Numbered from the stretch's first letter, positions 42,054-50,874 are shown. The stretch: 64,000 nt of DNA from Actinophytocola algeriensis (GCF_014203735.1 NZ_JACHJQ010000011.1:62001-126000), one strand, 5' to 3'. Numbers and translations: made by a program. Notes: generated by a model not told the origin, from the letters alone.

Positions 42054-43220
42054 ATGCGGGATGTCGAGGCGGTCGTGGCGGAGCTCGCGGACCGCGACGA
42101 CGCCGGGCTGGTGGTCGCGGCCTGCTGGTACGACGTCTCGAACGACCGCCCGAACTACCTCATGTCGCAGTTCGACGTGCAGAACTTCCTGTGGCTCACG
42201 CTGCCGCAGCTGCTCCGCGAGCCGCCCGCCGACCTGGACCCGATGCCCGGCTGGCAGCCGGTCGTCGATGCGGCGGCGTGGTTCTTCGAGCAGCTCGACC
42301 AGCCCCGGTACGCGGCGCTGTGCCGCGCCGACCGGACGCGGGAGATCCTGGAGGCCGGGGACGACCCGCTGTACAGCTTCGAGCTGTACGCGATGGCCAC
42401 CCACGAGTCGGGCATCATGCCGCCCTCGGGGCTGAGCATCACCTGGCTGGACCGGCCAGGGCCGCGAGAGGAGGCCCTGTACGACGCGATCACCAGGGCG
42501 CTCGAGCGCGCCATCGCGTCGGGTGAGCTGGACCCGGCGGACGAGTCGAAACGCCTCGCGGTGGCGGTGGGTGTGCTCGACCAGCCGCCGGACGGCCACA
42601 CGGAGACGATGCAGGAGCTGATGCTGGCCGAGCGCTTGGCCCGGCTGCACGCCATGAGCGGCAGCCAGACCCTGCGTGAGCTGCTGGTCAGGGTCGCGCC
42701 GGACGTCGCGAACCCGGTGGACCTGACCCCGGAGGTCCTGCTGGCGGGCACGCGGCCGCTCGCCCAGGTGGTGCACGAGGGCGACGGCCCGCCGGGCATG
42801 ACAGCGGTCGCCAGGAAGTTCGGGCTGCTGGACGGCGACGGGGAGCGTACCGGCGATGGTGACCGCGCGCTGGGCCACCCGGTGCAGCTGTTCGAGGCGG
42901 TGGTGAACGGTGTCGCGGCACCGGCCGACCCGCTGGCGCGGCAGGCGGCGCTGCCGCTGCTGGCCATGCTCGTGCTCGCGGACACCGTCGACGTCGAGAT
43001 GCTGGTCGACCGCCTGGGCATAGTGTTCTTCGAGACAGGCACGCACGACCTTCCCGAGCCGAGCGATACCGTGCGGGAGGTGGTCGCGGAGCTGCTGGCC
43101 GACATGCACACGGCAGGCGTGCTGACCGCCCCCGGCGAGCACCAGCGCCTGACCGACTACGGCAGGCGGGTGGCGGTGACCGGGATCCGGGCGCGGGCGA
43201 TGCAGGGAGTGGACCAATGA
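42054..43220 (+). CDS. Hypothetical protein next to menD, 388 aa
   Basis: Soluble, strongly acidic, mostly helical protein without a motif I recognise. Notable stretches: CWYDVSNDRPNYLMSQFDVQ near the N-terminus, YSFELYAMATHESGIMPPSG, and a C-terminal winged-helix-like VVAELLADMHTAGVLTAPGE. Divergent from menB (63 bp) and 28 bp upstream of menD, where mycobacteria, as I recall, have menC and bpoC. It is not MenC: no enolase-type Lys/Asp motifs. ATG 42054 lacks a clear RBS. Confidence 0.7.
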   Translation: MRDVEAVVAELADRDDAGLVVAACWYDVSNDRPNYLMSQFDVQNFLWLTLPQLLREPPADLDPMPGWQPVVDAAAWFFEQLDQPRYAALCRADRTREILEAGDDPLYSFELYAMATHESGIMPPSGLSITWLDRPGPREEALYDAITRALERAIASGELDPADESKRLAVAVGVLDQPPDGHTETMQELMLAERLARLHAMSGSQTLRELLVRVAPDVANPVDLTPEVLLAGTRPLAQVVHEGDGPPGMTAVARKFGLLDGDGERTGDGDRALGHPVQLFEAVVNGVAAPADPLARQAALPLLAMLVLADTVDVEMLVDRLGIVFFETGTHDLPEPSDTVREVVAELLADMHTAGVLTAPGEHQRLTDYGRRVAVTGIRARAMQGVDQ

Positions 43221-43252
43221 GCGTGCGAACCGTGGGGGCGGGTGGCGCGTGA
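43217..43252 (+). other. 11-codon minigene bridging into menD
   Basis: ATG at 43217 overlaps the preceding TGA (ATGA); the frame MSVRTVGAGGA ends in a TGA that overlaps the menD GTG (GTGA). It could carry ribosomes across the gap by re-initiation. Part of it (GCGTGCGAACCGTGG) looks like a decayed piece of the dispersed intergenic element. Confidence 0.3.
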
Positions 43253-44934
43253 ACCCCTCCACAGCCCAGGCCACGGTCATCGTCGACGAGCTGATCCGCA
43301 ACGACGTGCGGCACGTCGTCGTGTGCCCGGGGTCCCGCAACGCGGCCATCGCCATGGCGCTGCACGAGGCCGCCGGAGCGGGGCGGCTCACCATGCACGT
43401 CCGCATCGACGAACGGTCCGCGGGCTTCCTCGCGCTCGGGCTCGCCAAGGCGAGCGGGCGGCCTGCCGCGGTGGCCTGCACGTCCGGCACCGCCGTCGCC
43501 AACCTGCACCCCGCGGTGCTCGAAGCGTTCCACTCGGGTGTCGGCATCCTCCTGCTCACCGCCGACCGCCCGCCGGAGCTGCACGGCAGCGGCGCCAACC
43601 AGACCATCGACCAGCGCGGCCTGTTCGGCCCGGCCGCGGTCACGGTCGAGTTCCCCGTCGCGGAGCGGCGCGACGGCCAGAACCAGGTGTGGCGTGGTCT
43701 TGTCTGCCGTGCGGTCGCGCAGGCCGAGGCGGGGCGACCGGTGCAGGTCAACATGCCCTTCCGCGAGCCGCTGGTGCCCACGTTCGAGCCGCGCTGGCCA
43801 GAGGCGCTCGACGGCAGGCCGGCAGGCCTGCGCTGGACGACCTCGGCCGCGCCGGTCTCGATGGCGGGCAGCCGAGTCGACTTCCCGCTGCCTGCGAGGA
43901 CCTTGATGGTCTTCGGCAGTGGTCGCGACGACCGGGCGAGTGCCGCGGCCGCCGTCGCCGCGAGTGCGGGGTGGCCCGCGGTCGCCGAGCCGTCCGGGCA
44001 GGCGGCGGCGCTCGCGGGTGGCGTCGGCGTGCTCCGCTGCGGCGCGTTGCTGCTCGCGGCGGGTGAGCTGCCGGAGTCGTTGCGTCCGGAGGCCGTCGTG
44101 GTGGTCGGCCGTCCCACGCTGTCGCGCGGTGTGCGTGGCCTCATGGGCCGCGCGCCGGTGTACGGCATCGGCGACCATCCACAGTGGACGGACCCGCAGT
44201 ACGTCGCCACACATGTGCGGGGCTGGCTGGACCTCGACGACATGTCGCGGGTGGACGGTCTGGACCCGGAGTGGTTACCGGCCTGGCGGCACGCCGACGC
44301 CGCCGCGGTCAACGCCGTGGAAAAGCTGCTGGCGGAACAGGAATGGCCGACCGGGCTGCAGATCGCGGCGGAGGTGATGGACGCGGTGCCCGCCGGGGCG
44401 GCGCTGTTCATCGGTTCGTCGAACCCGGTGCGGGACGTGGACCTGGTCGCCGAGCCGAGGTCGGACGTGGCGATCCACGCCAACCGCGGTGTGGCGGGCA
44501 TCGACGGCAACGTGTCGACGGCCGCGGGCATGGCACTGGCCACCGACCGCCCGGCGTACGCGCTGATCGGCGACCTGACGCTGCTGCACGACCTGAACGG
44601 ACTGCTGGTCGGCCCGCCGGAACGACGCCCGGACCTGACGATCGTCGTGCACAACGACGACGGCGGCGGCATCTTCGCGTTGCTGGAACAGGGCGCGGCG
44701 GAGTACCAGCCGAGCTTCGAGCGCGTGTTCGGCACACCGCACGGCGCGGACCTGGAGTCGTTGTGCCGCGGCTACCACGTGGCCCACACCCGGGTCCGCA
44801 CCTCGGACGAGTTACGCGAGGCCCTCGCTCCCGGGCGAGGGCTGCGTGTCGTCGAGGTCAGGTCGAACCGGGCGTTGTTGCGTGACCTGCATGCCCGCCT
44901 CCGTGCCACGGTGGCGGACGCCGCGCTGCGCTGA
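43249..44934 (+). CDS. menD: 2-succinyl-5-enolpyruvyl-6-hydroxy-3-cyclohexene-1-carboxylate synthase
   Basis: ThDP-dependent enzyme joining isochorismate and 2-oxoglutarate. 561 residues. VVVCPGSRNAAIAMAL with IDERSAGFLALGLAKA (ThDP-activating Glu), LTADRPPELHGSGANQTIDQ, and the ThDP/Mg motif IGDLTLLHDLNGLLVG followed by IVVHNDDGGGIFALL. GTG start coupled to the minigene upstream. Corresponds to Rv0555. Confidence 0.94.
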   Translation: MNPSTAQATVIVDELIRNDVRHVVVCPGSRNAAIAMALHEAAGAGRLTMHVRIDERSAGFLALGLAKASGRPAAVACTSGTAVANLHPAVLEAFHSGVGILLLTADRPPELHGSGANQTIDQRGLFGPAAVTVEFPVAERRDGQNQVWRGLVCRAVAQAEAGRPVQVNMPFREPLVPTFEPRWPEALDGRPAGLRWTTSAAPVSMAGSRVDFPLPARTLMVFGSGRDDRASAAAAVAASAGWPAVAEPSGQAAALAGGVGVLRCGALLLAAGELPESLRPEAVVVVGRPTLSRGVRGLMGRAPVYGIGDHPQWTDPQYVATHVRGWLDLDDMSRVDGLDPEWLPAWRHADAAAVNAVEKLLAEQEWPTGLQIAAEVMDAVPAGAALFIGSSNPVRDVDLVAEPRSDVAIHANRGVAGIDGNVSTAAGMALATDRPAYALIGDLTLLHDLNGLLVGPPERRPDLTIVVHNDDGGGIFALLEQGAAEYQPSFERVFGTPHGADLESLCRGYHVAHTRVRTSDELREALAPGRGLRVVEVRSNRALLRDLHARLRATVADAALR

Positions 44935-45051
44935 CAGCGGTGTTTCGTACAGGCGGCGTTCCTACAGGCGGCGTTCGTGCAGGCAGTGGAGGATCGTCAT
45001 GGGCTGGGTCGGCTAGGGTCACGGCGAATTGACCGGATTGAGGAGCATCGG

Positions 45052-45231
45052 ATGATGGCACCGGATCTGTCGAGGCTCGTGTGGCACAGAAGCAGCCGGA
45101 GTGGTGGCGGCCGGTGCGTCGAGGTCGCGTCCATCGAAGGCGTGCTCGCCATGGTGCGGGACTCGAAGGACCCGGCGGGGCCGGTGCTGGCATTCCCGGT
45201 GTCGTCGTGGACGTCGTTCCTGTCGAGGTGA
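45052..45231 (+). CDS. DUF397 protein, 59 aa
   Basis: LVWHRSSRSGGGRCVEVASI, then VRDSKDPAGPVLAFPVSSWTSF, is the DUF397 pattern (WxxSSxSxxxGxCVEVA, VRDSKDPxGPVLxF). In actinomycetes such genes usually pair with an XRE-type WhiJ-like regulator; none is adjacent here. GAGGAG precedes the double ATG at 45052/45055. The stop overlaps the GTG of the next gene. Upstream, 44935-45000 has two or three copies of ACAGGCGGCGTTC and no gene. Confidence 0.75.
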   Translation: MMAPDLSRLVWHRSSRSGGGRCVEVASIEGVLAMVRDSKDPAGPVLAFPVSSWTSFLSR

Positions 45232-46061
45232 GCACCTGGCTTCTCGGGGACCGGCGCGTCAACCGTCTCGGGTTCGGGGCCATGCGGCTGCCCCAGACCG
45301 GTGCCGCGTTCGAACCCGGCAGCCCGCCGCGGGACCGCGACCAGTCGATCGCCGTGCTGCGCACGGCGGTCGAACTCGGCGTCAACCACATCGACACCGC
45401 GGCGTTCTACTTCTCGGCGCTGCGGTCGGCCAACGAGCTGATCAACTCCGCGTTGTCGCCGTACCCGGACGACCTGGTCATCGCCACCAAGGTGGGGCCG
45501 AGCCGGGAGCCGTCCGGGGAGTGGCGGTCGCCCGCGGGCCCTGGTGAACTGCGCGGCCAGGTCGAGGAGAACCTCCGCCAGCTCGGGCGGGACCACCTCG
45601 ACCTCGTGTACCTCCGCGCCGAGGGACCGGGTGACATCACCGACCGGTTCGCCGCGCTCGCCGAGCTGCGGCAGGCCGGGTTGATCCGGCACCTGGGCAT
45701 CTCCGCGGTCGGGCCGCGGCAGCTCGCGCAGGCGCGGGCGGTGGCGCCGGTGGTGGCCGTGCAGAACTCGTACGGTCTCGGTTACCGCGCACAGCAGGAC
45801 GAGTTCATCCGCCTGTGCGGTGAGCAGAACGTGGCGTTCGTGCCGTTCTTCTCCATCGCGGGCGCCAATCGCGAAGCCGGTGGCGGCACCGACGCGGCGG
45901 TCCGTCTCGCGTGGACACTCGCACGCGGTCCGCACGTCCTCGTGATCCCGGGCACCGGCGATCCGGGGCACCTCGCGGAGAACGTCGCCGCGGCTGAGCT
46001 GCGGTTGTCCGACGAAGAGCTGGCCAGGCTCGACGAACTGCACCGCACAGGGAGCGCATGA
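45228..46061 (+). CDS. Aldo/keto reductase family protein
   Basis: 277-residue TIM barrel. VNRLGFGAMRLPQ at the N-terminus, catalytic Asp/Tyr in NHIDTAAFYFSA, Lys in LVIATKVGPSREP, then GISAVGPRQLAQA, VAVQNSYGLGYRAQ and VLVIPGTGDPGHLAENV. The position usually holding the active-site His (LHxP) reads LVYLRAEG, so activity may be altered. Substrate unknown. GTG overlaps the DUF397 stop. Confidence 0.82.
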   Translation: MSTWLLGDRRVNRLGFGAMRLPQTGAAFEPGSPPRDRDQSIAVLRTAVELGVNHIDTAAFYFSALRSANELINSALSPYPDDLVIATKVGPSREPSGEWRSPAGPGELRGQVEENLRQLGRDHLDLVYLRAEGPGDITDRFAALAELRQAGLIRHLGISAVGPRQLAQARAVAPVVAVQNSYGLGYRAQQDEFIRLCGEQNVAFVPFFSIAGANREAGGGTDAAVRLAWTLARGPHVLVIPGTGDPGHLAENVAAAELRLSDEELARLDELHRTGSA

Positions 46062-46082
46062 CGATCTCCCCGCGGGCGGTTC

Positions 46083-46660
46083 GTGCGTAGCGCCGGGGAA
46101 TGCGTGCATTACTCGGCGCGGCCGAAGTCCCTGGTGCCGGACGACAGCCGGTTGCTGGTCGTCGTCACCTACCGCGACGTCCCCAGCAGCCGCGAGCTCG
46201 ACGGGCGCGTCGGGTGGAGCCGGATCCCCGGCGGGGCCGCCGCGCTCGGTGAACCGCACATCGCCCGCTGGTGGTTCCCCGGCGACGACCACCCGCGCGA
46301 CAAGGCCACCTACGACGTCTCGATCGCCGTGCCGAAGGCACCGCCGCCGAGGTCGCGCGGTACTACTACGACCTCTACCCGGCGGACAACGCGTTCTGGC
46401 AGACCGTCGTGACCGACCCCGGGCCCGGCGACGCCAACTTCGCCACCGCCGTCTACCGCCGCGGCGCGATGGCGTTGCAGGCCGTGCGAGAGACGATCGG
46501 CGACGGCCCGTTCTTCGAGCTGCTGAAGAAGTGGCCGGCGGGGAAGAAGTTCGGCAACGCGACGGCAGCCGAGTTCGAGGCGATGGCGGAGCAGGTGTCC
46601 CACCAGGACCTCGACGCGCTGTTCGACACGTGCCTGCCTCAGTCGTGCACCTGCGCTGAG
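46083..46660 (+). pseudogene. Remnant of an M1-family metallopeptidase
   Basis: The first part (to about 46345) encodes an M1 N-terminal piece: GEPHIARWWFPGDDHPRDKA then TYDVSIAVPK. After a change of frame the rest encodes an M1 C-terminal piece: YYYDLYPADNAFWQTVVTDP, VYRRGAMALQAVRETIGDGP, KKFGNATAAEFEAMAEQ and LDALFDTCL. The middle, roughly 250 residues with the HExxH zinc site, is gone. An internal deletion plus frameshift leaves no active enzyme. Its end abuts the convergent deaminase gene. Confidence 0.75.
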
Positions 46661-46661
46661 G

Positions 46662-47636
46662 TCACAGCGCGGCGAGCCGGTCGAGCACCTCCTGCCGCAC
46701 GGCGGGCGGTGCCCACGACGCCTCGATCGCGTTGCGCTGCAACGTGATCATCTCGTCGCGGGTCAGGTCCAGCTCCTGCTGCACGGTGACCAGGTTCTCC
46801 AGCACGTACGCGGTGAAGTAGGCCGGGTCGTCGGAGTTCACGGTCACGCGCACCCCTTCGTCGAGGAGGCGCCGCAGCTCCGCGGACTTCGTGCCGTCGG
46901 TGACGAACCGGTTCGACACCGGGCACAGCGTCAGGCCGATCCCTCGGCGCTTCACCTCGGCGACGAGCTCGGCGTCGGCGAGGATGTTGACGCCGTGGTC
47001 GACGCGGTCGACCCCGATGTCCATGACCGCCTGCCGGATGTGCTTGACCGAGTCCTGCTGGTCGACGTCGCAGTGCATGGTGAGCAGGTAGCCCTCCTGC
47101 CGCGCCCGCGCGAACACGGCGGCGAACTTGGCCGGCGGGTTGCCGCGCTCGTCCGAGTCCAGGCCGACGCCGACGATCCAGTCCTTGTACGGCAACGACT
47201 CCAGGAGCGTTGCCATCGCGTACTCGGCCTGGAAGTCCCGCAGGAAGCACATGATCAGCTGCGAGTGGAGACCGAGGATGCGGCGCGCGTCGAGCTGTGC
47301 GCGGCGCAGCCCGCGGATCACCGTGCTGAACGGGACGCCGCGGGACGTGTGGCCCTGCGGGTCGAAGAAGATCTCCGCGTACACGACGCCCTGGGCCGCG
47401 GCCTTCTCGAAGTACGCGTACGCCAGCTCGTAGAAGTCGGGTTCGTGCACGAGCACCGACATGCCCTCGTAGTAGCCGACGAGGAACGACGTGAGGTCGT
47501 GGAAGTCGTAGTCGGGTCGCGGCGGCAGCGAGACACCGTTGCGCGCGGCGAGCCGGTCGCGCAGCGCGGGCTCCAACGTGCCCTCGATGTGCAGGTGCAG
47601 CTCACACTTCGGCATCTGCCGGATGAAGTCCTCCAT
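46662..47636 (-). CDS. Adenosine/adenine deaminase family protein
   Basis: 324 residues. Zinc ligands HLHIEGTLEP at the start, a histidine in MHCDVDQQDS, DRVDHGVNI and the SDDPAYF motif. The segment VYAEIFFDPQGHTSRGV is more like adenine deaminases than classical adenosine deaminases, so the preferred substrate is open. ATG 47636 has no RBS; TACGCT lies 6 nt upstream on the minus strand, suggesting a leaderless transcript. Confidence 0.83.
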   Translation of the reverse strand: MEDFIRQMPKCELHLHIEGTLEPALRDRLAARNGVSLPPRPDYDFHDLTSFLVGYYEGMSVLVHEPDFYELAYAYFEKAAAQGVVYAEIFFDPQGHTSRGVPFSTVIRGLRRAQLDARRILGLHSQLIMCFLRDFQAEYAMATLLESLPYKDWIVGVGLDSDERGNPPAKFAAVFARARQEGYLLTMHCDVDQQDSVKHIRQAVMDIGVDRVDHGVNILADAELVAEVKRRGIGLTLCPVSNRFVTDGTKSAELRRLLDEGVRVTVNSDDPAYFTAYVLENLVTVQQELDLTRDEMITLQRNAIEASWAPPAVRQEVLDRLAAL

Positions 47637-47642
47637 GGGAGG

Positions 47643-47648
47643 AGCGTA
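47643..47648 (-). promoter_or_regulatory. -10 box of a leaderless promoter for the deaminase
   Basis: TACGCT on the minus strand, 6 nt before the ATG at 47636. Confidence 0.4.
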
Positions 47649-47733
47649 GGACGTGACGGTGGACGTGCCCGTGGTCGCGCTGCGTGCACGGAACCGGCGC
47701 GGCTGTCCCGGGGCGACTCGGCTGTGGACAGAC

Positions 47734-47764
47734 GAAGGGCCCCGCACGCTGTGCGGGGCCCTTC
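47734..47764 (-). terminator. Terminator of the M6 protease gene
   Basis: Perfect 14-bp stem GAAGGGCCCCGCAC/GTGCGGGGCCCTTC with a 3-nt loop, 10 nt beyond the protease stop codon. Confidence 0.8.
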
Positions 47765-47774
47765 GCCGTGGGAG

Positions 47775-50156
47775 TTACTTCGTGCCGATCCTGATCTTCA
47801 TGGACGTCCCGTTCGTCGACACGACCCGGATGGTCGTGCCGGTGGCCGGGAGTTTCACGCCCGCGTTGGGCTGCTCGGCGTACCAGTACTTCCTGGTGTC
47901 GTCGAACAGCGGGACCGCTGCCTGGCCGCGGATGTAGCTCGGCTTGCCGTTCACGTGGAGGGTGAACGACGAGGCCTTGTTGAGCGAGAACGGCGCGTCG
48001 TAGCCCGAGACCCGCTCACGCCACGGCTGGCCTTCCAGGTTGTAGATCGGCGCCGGGTGGGCGTCGACCGGCAGGACCAGGCCGCTGCCCTGGTGCTGGC
48101 TGGTGTTGTTGTCCGAGTAGGACGTGTCCCAGTACCAGACACCGAGGCCGGTCTCGTACGGGAAGTGCTCCACCCAGTCCGGGTTGGCCGGGTTGACCAG
48201 GTTGTACGGGCCCGTCTTCATGTACTGGTCGTAGGACTCGTACGTGCGGTTCGACGCGATGTAGAAGTTGTCGAACAGCACGGTCTCGGTGGCCTGCGCG
48301 GCGCGGAAGCCGTCGAGCGTCCAGCCGTTGGCGCCGTCCTCGGCACCGTCGGTGAAGACCGGTGCGCCGTCGGCGGTGATCGTGATCTCGTCGGCGAAGA
48401 AGCCGTCCTCGGCCACGGCGCCGTCGGTCTTGTACCGGAACCGCAGCTGGGCCGACGTGCCCGCGAGCGAGTCGAGCGGCACGTTCATGTCGGCCCACTG
48501 GCCCTCGGACGAGCCGGTCAGCGCGGGCTGGTTGTCGGCGTCACGCGAGAACGGCTGGCCGTCCACGGTGCCGTCGAGCGTCTGCCACGTGGCACCGCCG
48601 TCGGTCGACGCCTGCACGTACAGGTAGTCGAAGTCCACCTCGATCGAGTACCTGGCCTGCAGGTCGAGCGTGGCGCTCGTCTTGCCGGTCAGGTCCACCG
48701 TGCGGGTCATCGAGGTGTCGATGTCGTCGCCCTTGGTGCTCCACCACTGGTTCTCACCGGCGGCGGGCTGGCCGTGGTCGAACTCGACCGGCTTGTCCGG
48801 CAGCACCACGACGACCGCCTGCGGCTTCGACGAGTTGTACTCGTGCGGGCCGAGGTTGAGCGTCTTCGACTGACCGGCCACCACGACCTCGTAGTCCAGC
48901 CAGCCCAGCTGCAGCTTCGACCACGGGTCCATGTCGTTGACCCGCGAGCCCAGCACCTCACCGGGGCCGGACACGCGCTGCTGCGCCATCAGCGACCACC
49001 AGTTCACGTGGTTCTGGCCGCCGCTGCCGGAGAAGTCGTACAGGTCCGGCAGACCGAGGTCGTGACCGTACTCGTGCGCGAACACGCCGATGCCGCCGTT
49101 CTCCGGCTGCACCGTGTAGTCGCCGACCCAGAGGCCGGTGGTGCCGATCTGGACGCCGCCCTGGAGGTTGCCGTCCGGGCCGGAGGTGGTGTTCGAGAAC
49201 GCGAAGGAGCGGTGGCTCCACACGGCGTCCTCACCCTGGATCGGGTCGCCGTCGGCCTGGTCGCCGCCCGCGTGCACGATCTGGAAGTGGTCGATGTAGC
49301 CGTCGGCCTCGTCGAAGTTGCCGTCGCCGTCGTAGTCGTTGCGGTCCCACACGTCGTACTCGGCGAGCTGGGCCTTGACCTCGGCCTCGGGCACACCGGC
49401 CGCGATCTGGTCGGCGTACCACTGGTTCACGCCGTCGGCGACGAGCGAGTACGAGTTGCTGCAGACGTTGCCGGTGCACGGGTAGCCGTTGGAGCGGCCG
49501 TACCGGGCCTCGTTGTAGCGGACCTTCACCCAGTCGGTGACGTAGCCCTCGACGGAGTACCGGCCTGACGACTGCTTGTCGTAGTAGTTCGCGACCGAGT
49601 CCGCGCCCGGGTCGGTCGAGAAGTACAGCTCCTGGAAGTGCTCGCGGCCGTAGTCGGCCTGCCAGATCGTGGAGTTGTCCTTCGAGCGGTCCGGCTCGGG
49701 GATCTCGTTGTGCAGCGGGCCGTCGAACTTGACCGGGCCGACCGTGTTGGGGTCGGTGTCCTGGTCGGGGTAGTTCGGGTGCCGCTCGTTGCCGAACTCG
49801 GCGAGCACGACGAAGATCTTGTCGGTCTTCTCGCGGCCCAGTTCGACGTATTGGTCGACTTTGCCCGTCTTCGACCGGTTCTTGGTCTTCGGCGCGGCTT
49901 TCTCACCCATCTTGACGACGGTGCTGCTGCCGCGTTTCTCGGTTTTCTTCTCGCCGCTGAGCACATCGGAAAGAGCTTCCTGGCGCAGTGCGCGGCGCTT
50001 CTCCTCAGCGGGGCTTGGCAGGTCGTCCACCGGCGCGGCCACGGCTTTCGCCTGGTCCCCGGCCGGTGGCGCCGCCTGCGCGGTCGGTCCGAGTGCCGTC
50101 AGCCCAGCCGCCACCACGGCGACGCTCGTCAGGCCGACGAGAATTCTTCGTTGCAA
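47775..50156 (-). CDS. Secreted M6-family metalloprotease (immune inhibitor A type)
   Basis: 793 residues. Signal peptide RRILVGLTSVAVVAAGLTAL through AQAA, a propeptide rich in Lys/Glu, then the catalytic domain with zinc motif HEYGHDLGLPD (about 360) and Met-turn-like WWSLMAQQ. Acidic DYDGDGNFDEADGYIDHF probably binds calcium. Two beta-sandwich modules follow (LDLQARYSIEVDFDYLYVQA, FRYKTDGAVAEDGFFADEI). It would be exported and self-processed. TTG start with GGAGGA 4-5 nt upstream; an ATG 3 bases before it is out of frame. Confidence 0.9.
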   Translation of the reverse strand: MQRRILVGLTSVAVVAAGLTALGPTAQAAPPAGDQAKAVAAPVDDLPSPAEEKRRALRQEALSDVLSGEKKTEKRGSSTVVKMGEKAAPKTKNRSKTGKVDQYVELGREKTDKIFVVLAEFGNERHPNYPDQDTDPNTVGPVKFDGPLHNEIPEPDRSKDNSTIWQADYGREHFQELYFSTDPGADSVANYYDKQSSGRYSVEGYVTDWVKVRYNEARYGRSNGYPCTGNVCSNSYSLVADGVNQWYADQIAAGVPEAEVKAQLAEYDVWDRNDYDGDGNFDEADGYIDHFQIVHAGGDQADGDPIQGEDAVWSHRSFAFSNTTSGPDGNLQGGVQIGTTGLWVGDYTVQPENGGIGVFAHEYGHDLGLPDLYDFSGSGGQNHVNWWSLMAQQRVSGPGEVLGSRVNDMDPWSKLQLGWLDYEVVVAGQSKTLNLGPHEYNSSKPQAVVVVLPDKPVEFDHGQPAAGENQWWSTKGDDIDTSMTRTVDLTGKTSATLDLQARYSIEVDFDYLYVQASTDGGATWQTLDGTVDGQPFSRDADNQPALTGSSEGQWADMNVPLDSLAGTSAQLRFRYKTDGAVAEDGFFADEITITADGAPVFTDGAEDGANGWTLDGFRAAQATETVLFDNFYIASNRTYESYDQYMKTGPYNLVNPANPDWVEHFPYETGLGVWYWDTSYSDNNTSQHQGSGLVLPVDAHPAPIYNLEGQPWRERVSGYDAPFSLNKASSFTLHVNGKPSYIRGQAAVPLFDDTRKYWYAEQPNAGVKLPATGTTIRVVSTNGTSMKIRIGTK

Positions 50157-50213
50157 CGCATCCTCCAGGATCCTCGGCGCTGATCACCCGATGGGCTGAC
50201 CACGCGCGCTGCG

Positions 50214-50237
50214 AGATATTACGTACAGCGAATATCT
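50214..50237. promoter_or_regulatory. Inverted repeat upstream of the M6 protease
   Basis: AGATATT-n10-AATATCT, a perfect 7-bp repeat and unusually AT-rich for this genome, 58-81 bp upstream of the protease start. Possible operator or promoter element. Confidence 0.4.
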
Positions 50238-50364
50238 TTCGGACCCGACGAAAGGAGTAATCCAAAAGGAGTAGGCAGTTCGGGTTGGGCCAGGTGGTCG
50301 AAGGAAACGGTCCGAGATGGGTACCGCGGTGCCGACGTGCCGCCGATCGGGTGACGTCGCGGGC

Positions 50365-50370
50365 TAGGCT
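50365..50370 (+). promoter_or_regulatory. -10 box of a leaderless promoter for the DUF3592 gene
   Basis: TAGGCT, 7 nt before the GTG at 50378. Confidence 0.45.
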
Positions 50371-50377
50371 CAGCCTC

Positions 50378-50833
50378 GTGACCCAGGTGACGGACGGCCG
50401 GAAACCGCTGGTGCGGCGGTGGGTGACGCGCGGCCTGCTGGCGCTGGGCGCGGTCATCACGTTCCTGGGTGTCGTGCTCGTGGTCGCCGCGTGGACCGAG
50501 GACATCTCGATCGACGGCGACCTCGGCCGCGTCAACGCGGAGGTCGTCTCCGACGACTTCTCCCGCACGCTCGTCCGCTTCTACACACCCGACGGCGCCG
50601 AGCACATTCCCCAGGTCGGCGTGCTGTACCCGTCCGGTCTGAAGATCGGCGACGTCGTCGAGGTCGAGTACAGCCAGGGGAACCCCGAGCTGGTCCGCGT
50701 GGCAGGCCGCGGCGCGGTCATCACGCTCCTGCCGGTGGGCCTCACGCTGCTGGTCGTGTGGGCGGTGCTGATACCGGTGGTCTGGTGGCTCCGCCGGGAT
50801 CAGCGCAGTCGGGATCGGCAGAGCCGCTTGTAA
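50378..50833 (+). CDS. DUF3592-like membrane protein
   Basis: 151 residues. Two helices (about 18-42 and 115-138) flank an extracytoplasmic domain of about 70 residues (VVSDDFSRTLVRFYTPDG, VGVLYPSGLKIGDVVEVEY), the DUF3592 layout. Function unknown. Leaderless GTG start. It precedes paaA by 41 bp but need not belong to that operon, since paaA has its own -10 box. Confidence 0.75.
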   Translation: MTQVTDGRKPLVRRWVTRGLLALGAVITFLGVVLVVAAWTEDISIDGDLGRVNAEVVSDDFSRTLVRFYTPDGAEHIPQVGVLYPSGLKIGDVVEVEYSQGNPELVRVAGRGAVITLLPVGLTLLVVWAVLIPVVWWLRRDQRSRDRQSRL

Positions 50834-50862
50834 CACTTCTCCTCAATCGGCGCGTTCGCGTG

Positions 50863-50868
50863 TAACAT
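50863..50868 (+). promoter_or_regulatory. -10 box of a leaderless promoter for paaA
   Basis: TAACAT, 6 nt before the GTG at 50875. Confidence 0.45.
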
Positions 50869-50874
50869 CGGGTC

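Noticed and set aside
41079-44735. 1218-codon minus-strand frame extending menB upstream
   Set aside because: Only the menB part has family motifs. The extension is antisense to the 388-aa gene and menD.
46995-49568. 857-codon plus-strand frame
   Set aside because: Antisense to the deaminase and M6 protease genes, both with catalytic motifs and their own terminator.
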